From positions 15,582 to 79,581 of the forward strand of contig NZ_JOFX01000030.1 in NCBI RefSeq assembly GCF_000719345.1: a stretch of 64,000 nt of DNA, read 5' to 3'. The stretch is from Streptomyces sp. NRRL F-2664. GTDB taxonomy: Bacteria; Actinomycetota; Actinomycetes; Streptomycetales; Streptomycetaceae. The position numbers were made by a program, and so were the translations under genes. Shown here piece by piece: positions 17,010 through 24,922 of this stretch; within the stretch, counting starts at the first letter, position 1; the number at the start of each line of letters is the position of its first letter. The notes below the pieces were generated by a model, which saw only the letters and a program-made list of their open reading frames with translations, was not told where the DNA came from and did no database searches.

Positions 17010-18263
17010 ATGACGCTGAAGATCTCCGGCTCTGCGCCAAGACGCACGACACCGGCCTGGATCGCGACGGCACTCGCCGCGGTGATTGCCTCTGCCGTTG
17101 TTGCGGTGACGCCGACCCGGGCACATGCCATTGCAACACCCGTACCTCTGGGCACAGCCGCCAGCTTTGCCGTGCTGGCCGGCTCGGAGATCACCAATAC
17201 CGGCCCCACGGTCATCACCGGCGACCTCGGAGTGAGTCCGGGAACGGCCATCAGCGGATTCCCGCCCGGCATCGTGAACGGCACCATTCATTCCGGCCCG
17301 GTCGACCCTGTGGGACTCCAGGCCAAGAACGACCTGGTCGTGGCGTACAACAACGCCGCTGGACAGTCCACGGACGCGATTCTTCCCCCGGACGCCGGAG
17401 GCCTGACGCTCGTTCCGGGTGTGTACACCGCCCCGTCCACTCTCGGACTCACCGGCACCCTCACGCTGGACGCCCAGGGTGATCCCAACGCCGTGTGGGT
17501 GTTCCAGGTCGGTTCGAGTCTGACGACGGCGAGCTCCAGCAGCGTGTCCCTCATCAACGGGGGATCGCCCTGCAACGTGTTCTGGCAGATCGGCAGTTCG
17601 GCCACGCTCGGCACCGAGACGGACTTCATCGGCACCATCATGGCCCTGACCTCCATCTCTCTGACCACGGGCGCGGACATCGACGGACGGGCACTGGCGC
17701 GCAACGGCGCGGTGACGATGGACACCAACGTGATCAACCGTGGATCGTGTGCCGCCGGCACCACCGGTGGAACCACGGGCGGTCTGGTCACGGGCGGCGT
17801 CATCGCCGGCACCACCACGGGCGGCGCCACCACGGGTAGCCCCACGACGGGCGGCACCACCACGGGCGGCCTCCTCGGCGGCGTACTCGGCGGGGCGACG
17901 ACGGGCGGCGCCAATGGCGGCCTGCTCGGCGGCGTGCTCGGCGGAGTGACGACGGGCGGCGGCCTCATTGCGGGTACCACCACAAGTGGCGTAACGGGCG
18001 CGACGACCGGCGGGATCAACGGTGGCGCGACCGGCGGGATCAACGGTGGCGCGACCGGCGGCATTCCCAAGCCGCCCGACCTTCCCAAGCCGCCCGGCAA
18101 GCCCGGCCACGGGGATCACGGCGGGCCCGACGACGGGCACCCAGAGGGTCCTGACCACGGGAACCACGAAGGACCCGGTCACGGGAATCACGAAGGACCC
18201 GGCCACGGTCAGCCCGAGCCCGGCCACGGGGACGGCGATCAGTCCGACGGCTGGAACGGGTGA
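17010..18263 (+). CDS. secreted DUF3494 (ice-binding-like) protein with Gly/Thr repeat stalk
   Basis: A 417-residue exported protein. It has a signal peptide with cleavage after AHA at about 40, then a DUF3494 beta-solenoid (about 44-250) with the family landmarks PLGTAASFAVLAGSEITNTGPTVITGDLGVSPG, FQVGSSLTTAS, CNVFWQIGSSATLG, FIGTIMALTSISLTTGADIDGRALARNGAVTM. The fold is best known from ice-binding proteins, but in soil actinomycetes it may be an adhesin; activity is not predictable. After residue 250 come about 100 residues of TTGG/LLGGVLGG repeats, then a Pro/Lys linker and a His/Gly/Pro-rich tail with HGNHEGPG units. No LPxTG or membrane anchor is visible. The ATG at 17010 has GGGAG about 11 nt upstream. 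Confidence 0.85.
   Translation: MTLKISGSAPRRTTPAWIATALAAVIASAVVAVTPTRAHAIATPVPLGTAASFAVLAGSEITNTGPTVITGDLGVSPGTAISGFPPGIVNGTIHSGPVDPVGLQAKNDLVVAYNNAAGQSTDAILPPDAGGLTLVPGVYTAPSTLGLTGTLTLDAQGDPNAVWVFQVGSSLTTASSSSVSLINGGSPCNVFWQIGSSATLGTETDFIGTIMALTSISLTTGADIDGRALARNGAVTMDTNVINRGSCAAGTTGGTTGGLVTGGVIAGTTTGGATTGSPTTGGTTTGGLLGGVLGGATTGGANGGLLGGVLGGVTTGGGLIAGTTTSGVTGATTGGINGGATGGINGGATGGIPKPPDLPKPPGKPGHGDHGGPDDGHPEGPDHGNHEGPGHGNHEGPGHGQPEPGHGDGDQSDGWNG
17755..18230 (+). repeat. coding repeat array in the DUF3494 protein
   Basis: Imperfect short repeats encode T-T-G-G, LLGGVLGG and GGINGGAT units, then GHGNHEGP units. At DNA level the GGCGGGATCAACGGTGGCG unit occurs in direct tandem near 18010-18060. 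These are likely to be length-variable. Confidence 0.7.
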
Positions 18264-18441
18264 CACCGCTCCGCACGCGGGGTGGAGGGAGAACGGTGGG
18301 TCGCGCGTAACTCCGGCAGTCTGAATGCCCAGGCAGTCACGCACGGCGCACGAGGAGCACGGGCGGCGCGCGGCGGATCGTCCTCGGTCCGGCGCGCGCC
18401 GCTGGCGCAAGCCAGAAGGAGCGGGCACATGAGCAGTCGGG

Positions 18442-19185
18442 ATGGGAAGGCCGGGTGGGGTCGTGCAGCCGGGTGGCGTCACGTCAGCGGACGTGCAGGA
18501 AACGGAGTACGCAGGGGCCGGGCCGGCGACGGGGGGCTCCGACGGCGCTCCGGAGTCGCACTCGGGTGATTCCGGGCCGCGCCGCCCGCTGGGAGTGGGA
18601 GCAGGAGCCTTCATCGTCCTGTGTCTGGCGACGACGCTGATCCACATTCTCGTGGTCTTCCTGCACGTGGCGCCGGCGAACGCCGTCTCACAGCTGTACA
18701 GCGGGCCGATCAACGCATGGGTCTATCCGTTCTTCGAGCAGAACTGGCGCCTCTTCGCCCCGGATCCGGAGTCGGTGAACCGGCAGATTTCGGTGAGGAC
18801 CAGCCGCACCGCCCCTGACGGCAGCGTGCGGGTGAGCGGCTGGTTCGACCTGAGCGCCGTGGACGCCTCCGCCGTCGAGCACCACCCCTTCCCCAGCCAC
18901 ACGGCGCAGAACACGCTGCGTCGGGCCTGGAGTTCCTACCTCGAAGCGTTCGGCGGTGACGACGAGCCGCATTCGGAGCGGGCCGTGATGATGCAGGCGT
19001 ACCTGCGCAACATCGCGGCGGGCCGCGTCGCCGCTCATCGGCGCGATTCCTTCGACTCCATCCAGCTGCGGGTGATCACGCTCCCCGTCGCTGCTCCGGA
19101 GGCATCGGGCGCCATCCGCCCCACCGCTCCCATCGACACCCGTTACCTGCCCTGGTGGAAGGTGGCCCCCCATGGAACAGACTGA
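18442..19185 (+). CDS. DUF5819-family membrane-anchored protein
   Basis: A 247-residue protein. It has a disordered N-terminus, one membrane helix (about 52-78, FIVLCLATTLIHILVVFLHVA) and an extracytoplasmic domain with FFEQNWRLFAPDPESVNRQISVRTS, the signature of DUF5819. Its last 14 bp overlap the start of the HTTM-domain gene, and this pairing is typical. The start is uncertain: ATG 18442 and GTG 18463 are in frame, but the best ribosome site nearby (AAGGAG at 18415-18420) serves an out-of-frame ATG at 18429. The role is unknown; it is probably a partner of the HTTM protein. Confidence 0.8.
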   Translation: MGRPGGVVQPGGVTSADVQETEYAGAGPATGGSDGAPESHSGDSGPRRPLGVGAGAFIVLCLATTLIHILVVFLHVAPANAVSQLYSGPINAWVYPFFEQNWRLFAPDPESVNRQISVRTSRTAPDGSVRVSGWFDLSAVDASAVEHHPFPSHTAQNTLRRAWSSYLEAFGGDDEPHSERAVMMQAYLRNIAAGRVAAHRRDSFDSIQLRVITLPVAAPEASGAIRPTAPIDTRYLPWWKVAPHGTD

Positions 19186-20338
19186 GCCGGCACCGGCAGC
19201 AGCCGTGCCCGCCCGACCGGCGGGGCGGCGCCGGTTCGATCGCATGGGCAGGCTCCTTGCCCTGCTGGTCGAACGGCCGGTCTCCCTGTACGCCGCGGCG
19301 GTCCTGCGCATCGGATACGGGCTGCTCTACCTCGTCTTCCTGCTGCGCGAGTTTCCGCATCGCGACGAGATCTGGGGTCCGGGCTCGCCGTGGACGCCCG
19401 CGCTGGCGCGGCAGCTGTTCGACCAGACCGAGTGGTTCAGCATCCTCACCCTGTCAGACAGCCGGACGTACTTCGAGGCCTGCTACGCGTCGGCTGTCGT
19501 GACGTCCGCACTGTTCATGCTGGGTTGGCGGACCAGAGTGATGTCCGTGCTGTTCGCGATCATCGTGGCGTCGTTCCACGCCCGAGCGGTCTTCATGACG
19601 GACGGAGGCGACAACCTCTTCCTCCTCATGGCCGTGTACCTCGTCTTCACCGCCTGCGGCCGCCGCTGGTCCCTGGACGCACGCAGGAAGGCGAGAGCGG
19701 CGGGGGACGGCAGCCGGCGCCGGTTCCGCGAGTTCCGCGAGTTCCGCGAGACCGCGAGCACCGTGCTGCACAACTGCGGCATGCTCGTCATCGCCGCCCA
19801 GGTCTGTTTCCTCTACGGATCCGCGGGCCTGTACAAGGTGCAGGGCGGCTCCTGGGGGAACGGGACCGCCCTCCACTACGTGCTGAACCTCGACCTCTTC
19901 CGACCATGGCCCGCGCTGTCCCTCTTGCTGGACGAACACCCGGTCGCGGTCGCCATCGCCGGCTACCTGACGGTGCTGCTGCAGGTCGCGTTCCCGTTCG
20001 TCCTGTTCGGCAGGCTCAAATACCCGGTCCTGATCATGCTGGTGAGCCTGCACCTCGGAATCGCAGTCCTCTTGGGGCTTCCGGTCTTCTCCGGAGTGAT
20101 GGTCGTCGCGGATGCCGTGTTCCTTCCGGACCGCTTCTACCGGTCCCTGAGGTGTCTGTTTTCGCGGACCTCCCGGCCGCCGGGCTCAGGAAGGACGCGG
20201 GCTCCGGTACGGGGAGAACCCGCACTCGTGCCCGCTCAGTCCGGGCCGTCCGGGCCGGACAGCCCGACCGGGAAGCACCCGCCCACATCCCGACGGCCGG
20301 TGGGGCCGGGTGGGGACTGCGTCCCTCCCCGGCACTGA
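19172..20338 (+). CDS. HTTM-domain membrane protein (vitamin-K-carboxylase-like fold)
   Basis: A 388-residue multi-helix membrane protein of the HTTM superfamily, which includes vitamin K-dependent gamma-carboxylases. Landmarks are LYAAAVLRIGYGLLYLVFLLREFPHRDEIWGPGSPWTP, RTRVMSVLFAIIVASFHARAVFMTDGGDNLFLLMAVYLVFTACG and FLYGSAGLYKVQGGSWGNGTALHYVLNLDLF. The ATG has a GGAAGGTGG ribosome site inside the end of the DUF5819 gene. Whether it is an enzyme is not known. The C-terminal ~55 residues are hydrophilic. Confidence 0.85.
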   Translation: MEQTEPAPAAAVPARPAGRRRFDRMGRLLALLVERPVSLYAAAVLRIGYGLLYLVFLLREFPHRDEIWGPGSPWTPALARQLFDQTEWFSILTLSDSRTYFEACYASAVVTSALFMLGWRTRVMSVLFAIIVASFHARAVFMTDGGDNLFLLMAVYLVFTACGRRWSLDARRKARAAGDGSRRRFREFREFRETASTVLHNCGMLVIAAQVCFLYGSAGLYKVQGGSWGNGTALHYVLNLDLFRPWPALSLLLDEHPVAVAIAGYLTVLLQVAFPFVLFGRLKYPVLIMLVSLHLGIAVLLGLPVFSGVMVVADAVFLPDRFYRSLRCLFSRTSRPPGSGRTRAPVRGEPALVPAQSGPSGPDSPTGKHPPTSRRPVGPGGDCVPPRH

Positions 20339-20486
20339 AGGGACGGCCGCCTCGGACGCTGCCACGCTGGGGAGGAGCGTCATGCGCGTGCCCCGCTTCG
20401 CGTTCGACATGATGCGGACCGTCGCAGTGCGTGTCAGCGTGATCCGAGAGGAATCCGTACCCCACGCATGAAGAGGAGTCACCGTC

Positions 20487-20687
20487 ATGGATGGTAGGCA
20501 GGACAAGCGTCAGCAGCCGGGCAAGGGCCGTGAAGCGCAGGAACACCATCGACCGGGAGACCCCGCGCAGCCCCAGCCGGGCAGGTCGTCCCGCGAGAAG
20601 GGACACAAGCCCGGCCCCGAGGAGACCTCGCGCCGCCGCAAGGACGACCTGCTGCGCGAGGAGGACTTGCACGACGAGGGGCTCTGA
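20487..20687 (+). CDS. small, highly charged hydrophilic protein
   Basis: A 66-residue protein made almost wholly of Gln, Lys, Arg, Glu, Asp and Gly, without hydrophobic core (MDGRQDKRQQPGKGREAQ at the start, RRRKDDLLREEDLHDEGL at the end). It has a good GAGGAG ribosome site 8 nt before the ATG. Composition resembles small stress-related disordered proteins, but no family is recognised. Confidence 0.6.
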   Translation: MDGRQDKRQQPGKGREAQEHHRPGDPAQPQPGRSSREKGHKPGPEETSRRRKDDLLREEDLHDEGL

Positions 20688-21083
20688 CCGGCGCACCACT
20701 GGCCCACACGGTTGGCCTGCCGGCGACACCCGCCTCCACCTCACTGTGGACACGGCACCACCCGCCGGCCCCGCCCACGTGCGGCTGGCCGCCGGCCTGT
20801 CCCCCTTCGGCGCCGGCGCCCACTCCGACGAGACCTGAGCGCCGGGGCTCGGAGATCTTCGGGGAGGAACTGCTCGGGGTGTTCCTCGACCGGGCGCCCG
20901 AGCCGGCGCGGCACCGCGCCCGCCGGCATGCGGCAGGCGGCTCGGACGGAGTCCGGCGCGGCGACCGGATGAAGGACCCGTCGGCCTTCCGTAACCTCGT
21001 TGGCCCGACCACCCGAGCCAGCCGTCGTCCCCCTCGGTGGAATACCCACCGTGCGGGTGGGTGACGGGCTACGCCATCGCCGG
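20688..21083. other. 396-bp intergenic stretch
   Basis: No gene supported. A modest hairpin (ACCCACC/GGTGGGT, about 21049-21067) may end transcription of the cupin gene that converges from the right. Confidence 0.5.
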
Positions 21084-21560
21084 TCAGGCGTGCTCGTCCG
21101 GCGGCTGCTGGGCGGGCTGGACCGACCAGCTGGCCGGCTCGTCGCCGCCCGAGTCCTCGTCGCGCTCCGCGTCGGCGGCTGTCGCATGGATCTTGCCCGG
21201 GGCGTGGTGGACCGGCGCGTACACGGCGTAGAGCTGCAGCGGCTCGTCACCGATGTTGGTCACGTTGTGCCAGGTGCCGGCCGGTACGAAGACGGCCCAG
21301 CCGTCCTCGACCTCCCGGTCGAAGTCGAGCCGGTCCTTCTCCCGGCCCATCTGGACGCGGCCCCGGCCTGCGTCGAGACGGAGGAACTGGTCGGTCTCCG
21401 GGTGCGCCTCCAAGCCGATGTCCTCACCCACCGGGATGGACATGAGGGTCAGCTGGAGGTACTTCCCGGACCAGGCGACCGCGCGGTAGTCCGTGTTCTC
21501 GAGCGTCGCCTTCTCCAGATCGAAGCTCTGCGGGTCCGGCCCGACGTCCTTGATGGTCAT
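21084..21560 (-). CDS. cupin-domain protein
   Basis: A 158-residue single-domain cupin. The first motif region holds GLEAHPETDQFLRLDAGRGRVQM and the second WAVFVPAGTWHNVTNIGDEPLQLYAVYAP. Usual metal ligands appear as H53/E55/Q58-type residues and His in GTWHN. The C-terminal 35 residues are an acidic/Gln-rich tail. It has a GGGAGAGACGG ribosome site. It may be a mannose-6-phosphate-isomerase-like or stress cupin. It lies 200 bp downstream of the biosynthetic operon on the same strand and could be its last gene, though the spacing suggests its own promoter. Confidence 0.8.
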   Translation of the reverse strand: MTIKDVGPDPQSFDLEKATLENTDYRAVAWSGKYLQLTLMSIPVGEDIGLEAHPETDQFLRLDAGRGRVQMGREKDRLDFDREVEDGWAVFVPAGTWHNVTNIGDEPLQLYAVYAPVHHAPGKIHATAADAERDEDSGGDEPASWSVQPAQQPPDEHA

Positions 21561-21760
21561 CCGTCTCTCCCGGTCGACTGCGGCGGTACGGCGGCGAATC
21601 TGCGCCGGCCCGTGTCAGCCTTCCCAGTCGCCGGCCGTTCTGACCGCCATGGCACGAGCCGCTACCGCATACGAGTGACGCCGGGACGCGGACGGACGCC
21701 GCGACTGCCCAGGTCGGCGACCCGGGCCGGTCGGTACGGCGGGCCGGTACGGCGCAGGGG

Positions 21761-23038
21761 TCAGGCTGCCGCGGCCTCGGCCGAGGGTCTGGCCTCCGCC
21801 CGTACGGCTCCCGCCCCCGTCCCGGGAGTCGTCCGCGGCCGGTGGTGGCGCGCCACCACGGAGCCGCCCAGCGCGAAGAGCGTCATGGTCGCCGCCACGC
21901 TCCAGAACCCGGCGCCGAGCGAGGCAGCGGCGAAGTGGCCCACGACCGGCATGAGGACCGCCGTGCCCAGGCCGATGGCGAGCAGCCGCAGGGACGCCAT
22001 CTTGGCCTTGTCGCCCTCGGCCGCGTACTGCTGGAGCGAGGTCAGCAGCCAGGTGAGGCTGTTGAGATTGGCGAAGCCCGCCAGGAAGAAGGCGGCGAAG
22101 TGCACCGCGCCCGTCCCGCTCAGCGCCAGCAGGGCAGCCGCCGCGGCCTGGCCGAGCAGCCACACCGGCAGCAGGCGCTGCGAGACCAGGTACCGGGTCA
22201 GGAACGAGGCGCTGATCATTCCGGCCGCGAACGTGGCCTCCAGCGCCGCCACGTACCAGCCCCGGCCCCCGTGGAACTCGGCGGTCAGGGGGATGACGAG
22301 GGTGCTCAGGCCCTGGGCGAAGACGAAGTCACCACCGCACAGGACGATCACGAGGAAGACGGTCCGGTCGCCGCGGTAGCGGACCAGCATCCCCCGCCAC
22401 TCGCCCACCGTCCCCGCCACGGCCCGGGACAGCAGGCGCGCCGACAGGGGCGGATTGCCCTCGTCCACCGTCAGGCGGATCCGACTCACCGCCACGGCGC
22501 AGCACAGTGACATCAGGATGTCGATCACCAGGGCGTGTTCGGCGGTGCCCCAGGTCAGGATCAGCCCGAGGAGAGCCATCCCGGTCAGCGCTCCGGCCTG
22601 GAAGGCCACACCGATCATGCTGTTGAAGCGGGTGGCGTGGGCCCGGTCCACATGGTGCGCGGTCAGCTTGAACAGTGCCGACCGCTCGACGTTGTCGAAG
22701 ACGGCCAGCAGCGCGGACGCCGCCACGATCCAGGGCACCGCGGCGGTGCCCGGTATCAGGGCCGCGACGCCCACGATCAGCAGGACGGTGCCGGCCCGGC
22801 CCAGCCCGCACAGCGCGTACACCAGCTTGGAGTTGAGGGCGTCGACCAGCGGTCCGCACACCGGCAGGACGCACAGGGCCGCCACGCCCTGGAGGGTCAG
22901 TACGAACGCGAAGGCGGCCGGGCTGCCGGTACGGTCGTAGAGCAACTGCCCCATGGCCAGCGTGTGGATGCCGACGCCGATGCTGGAGAGGGTGATCGCA
23001 CCCAGCATGGTGCGCGCGACCCGGTCGTTCCTGAGCAT
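21761..23038 (-). CDS. MFS transporter, probable product exporter
   Basis: A 425-residue major-facilitator protein with about ten to twelve membrane helices and no soluble domain. The loop after helix 2 reads GPLVDALNSKLVYALCGLGRAG, a variant of the MFS A-motif, as in EntS/macrolide-efflux-like exporters. The ATG shares a base with the upstream ligase stop codon (TGATG), tying it to the biosynthetic operon as its last tightly coupled gene. It is expected to export the product and may give self-protection. The substrate is unknown. Confidence 0.85.
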   Translation of the reverse strand: MLRNDRVARTMLGAITLSSIGVGIHTLAMGQLLYDRTGSPAAFAFVLTLQGVAALCVLPVCGPLVDALNSKLVYALCGLGRAGTVLLIVGVAALIPGTAAVPWIVAASALLAVFDNVERSALFKLTAHHVDRAHATRFNSMIGVAFQAGALTGMALLGLILTWGTAEHALVIDILMSLCCAVAVSRIRLTVDEGNPPLSARLLSRAVAGTVGEWRGMLVRYRGDRTVFLVIVLCGGDFVFAQGLSTLVIPLTAEFHGGRGWYVAALEATFAAGMISASFLTRYLVSQRLLPVWLLGQAAAAALLALSGTGAVHFAAFFLAGFANLNSLTWLLTSLQQYAAEGDKAKMASLRLLAIGLGTAVLMPVVGHFAAASLGAGFWSVAATMTLFALGGSVVARHHRPRTTPGTGAGAVRAEARPSAEAAAA

Positions 23039-24864
23039 CAGAGCGCCACCCCGTCCAAGCGGCGGTCGATGACGTTCTTGACCTTGCCGCTGACGGAGTT
23101 GCGCGGCAGCTCGCCCTCTGCCGTGCAGACGATCCTGAGCTCGTACGCGTCCAGCGCCGCATCGAAGTCCTGGAAACCGCCCAGCACCGGGAACTCCTTG
23201 ACGAGCAGCTCGCGTACGGCCTCGGCCTCCGGCGGGCAGGGGGCTTCGGTGCGGATGGTCAGGATCTCCCGGCTGCCCTCGGTGGCCACCTCGATCTGGA
23301 GCTGCGAGACCTCGAAGGCGGCGAGCGCGTCGAGGACCTCGCCATAGAGAACCGTTTCACCCTTGAAGCGGACCAGTCCGTCGGAACGGCCCAGGTACTC
23401 CAGCACCCGTCCCGACACCCCGCAGGCGCAGTGGTGCTCGTAGGTGCGCCCCATGTCGCCGATGCGGTAGCGGATCAGGGGGCCCTCGAACTTCTGCAGG
23501 CCCGTGACGAGAAGGTGACCCGTGACGCCGTCCACGACCGGTCGGCCGGCCTCGTCCACGACCTCGATGAGGTTGTAGTCGTCGTTGACGTGGTGCACGG
23601 TGCCGCCGAGGAAGCCGCACTGGTACCCGAGCTGCGCGCCGTCGTTCGCGGCGAGGATGCTGGACACCACACGGGCCCCCAGCTCCTGGCGCAGCCAGGT
23701 CTTGTCGGTCTCGGTCATCGGGGTGCCGCCGTAGATCACCTTCTCGACGCGCAGCCCGGGGCGGCGCTTCTTGGCGTCGCGCAGCAGCGGCAGGATGAGG
23801 GCGGGCATGCCGAGGATCACATTGGCGTCGAAGCGCCCGGTGAGCATCAGCAGGTCGTCCACGGTCACGAACTGCGCGGTCGAGTACGACTCGACGGGCA
23901 TCCGGGACAGCTCGCTGAAGGTCGTGGTCAGCCCGCCGTACATGCCGCCGCCGAACAGCGTGTTGATGACGCGGTCGCCCGGCGCGAGCCCGAGCGCGTA
24001 CAGCATGGGGATGGCCTCACGGACCATGTTCTCCCAGTCGGAGCGCGAGTAGACGATGTAGCGCGGCTCGCCGCTGGTCGCGCCGGAGCGCAGCACCTCC
24101 CCGGTGGCCGGATCCCCACTGCTCAGGTCGCGGCTCGCGGGCAGCGAGTGTGCCTCCAGCTCGGACTTCTCCAGTATGGGGAGCCCGGCGAGACCGGCGT
24201 CCTCGGTGATGTCGGGCAGGTCCCCGTAGTACGGGGTGCGCCGGGCGCGGGCCACGAGGTACCGCAGGCGCGCCGCGAGCCGCCCGCTCCGCCGGTCGCC
24301 GTCCTCGCTGCGGATGCGGGCCAGGGACACGCCCGCCAGGTGCCGGCGCTGGAAGAGCCCGTACGCCCAGCCCGCCCCGCAGTCGACGGCGAGGTCCGCG
24401 TCGGCCGGCAGCGCGGGGACCTCCAACGGCTGCCCGGGCGCGTCCGCGCCGGGCCCGGTCACCTGCCCCGTCGGCAGCGGTACCCCGGCCTCCCGCAGCG
24501 CCGACATCACCTCTTCCCACAGCTGGGGCCGTGCCGACCGTACGGTGACCCGGTTGCCCAGGGCCCATGCGAGCAGCAGACCGCGCAGGGTCGCCTCGGC
24601 CAGCCGGTCGTCGAGGACGACGGTGCCCACCGGGGACAGCTCCAGGACGTCGTCGCTGTCGGCCAGCGGCTGCCAGGGGTACTGGCTGACGCCGCCGAGG
24701 AGCCGGTCCAGCCCTTCGAAGAGCCGCCGGCTGTCGAACCGGCGCAGCGGATCCGCCACGCCGGCCTGTCGCAAGGCCGCGTCGAGCGGGGCGAGGGCGC
24801 CGGAGGTGAGGGCGCGCTCGACGTGTTCGACGGCCAGCAGGAGGTCGGTGGGGTAGTGCCTCAT
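23038..24864 (-). CDS. PaaK-like adenylate-forming ligase with extra N-terminal domain
   Basis: A 608-residue protein. Residues about 195-608 form an adenylating enzyme of the phenylacetate-CoA ligase family: SGATSGEPRYIVYSRSD (P-loop-like TSG motif), YGGTPMTETDK, NDGAQLGYQCG, LIRYRIGDMGRTYEHHCACG and the C-terminal PRNSVSGKVKNVIDRR with the catalytic Lys. Residues about 1-180 (including LSPVGTVVLDDRLAEATLRGLLLAWALGNRVTVRSARPQLWEEVMSALREAGVPLP) are not part of that family and resemble the nucleotide-binding half of aldehyde-dehydrogenase/LuxC-type acyl reductases, without the catalytic Cys region. It probably activates a carboxylic acid in the pathway. The CACG in the ligase part is unusual. 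It starts 58 bp after the aminotransferase gene. Confidence 0.8.
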   Translation of the reverse strand: MRHYPTDLLLAVEHVERALTSGALAPLDAALRQAGVADPLRRFDSRRLFEGLDRLLGGVSQYPWQPLADSDDVLELSPVGTVVLDDRLAEATLRGLLLAWALGNRVTVRSARPQLWEEVMSALREAGVPLPTGQVTGPGADAPGQPLEVPALPADADLAVDCGAGWAYGLFQRRHLAGVSLARIRSEDGDRRSGRLAARLRYLVARARRTPYYGDLPDITEDAGLAGLPILEKSELEAHSLPASRDLSSGDPATGEVLRSGATSGEPRYIVYSRSDWENMVREAIPMLYALGLAPGDRVINTLFGGGMYGGLTTTFSELSRMPVESYSTAQFVTVDDLLMLTGRFDANVILGMPALILPLLRDAKKRRPGLRVEKVIYGGTPMTETDKTWLRQELGARVVSSILAANDGAQLGYQCGFLGGTVHHVNDDYNLIEVVDEAGRPVVDGVTGHLLVTGLQKFEGPLIRYRIGDMGRTYEHHCACGVSGRVLEYLGRSDGLVRFKGETVLYGEVLDALAAFEVSQLQIEVATEGSREILTIRTEAPCPPEAEAVRELLVKEFPVLGGFQDFDAALDAYELRIVCTAEGELPRNSVSGKVKNVIDRRLDGVAL

Positions 24865-24922
24865 GAGATGTCCTCGTCATAGGGGTGGGTGACTGCCGTA
24901 CCGCTCGGCGCGGTCGCGTCCT

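Noticed and set aside
17755..18230. Repeat array considered as CRISPR
   Set aside because: Repeats are in frame, very short, contiguous and without spacers; they encode the Gly/Thr stalk of a secreted protein.
18429..18569. A 46-codon ORF with a strong ribosome site overlapping the DUF5819 start
   Set aside because: Arg/Gly-rich translation with no support beyond the ribosome site; kept only as a finding about the start region.
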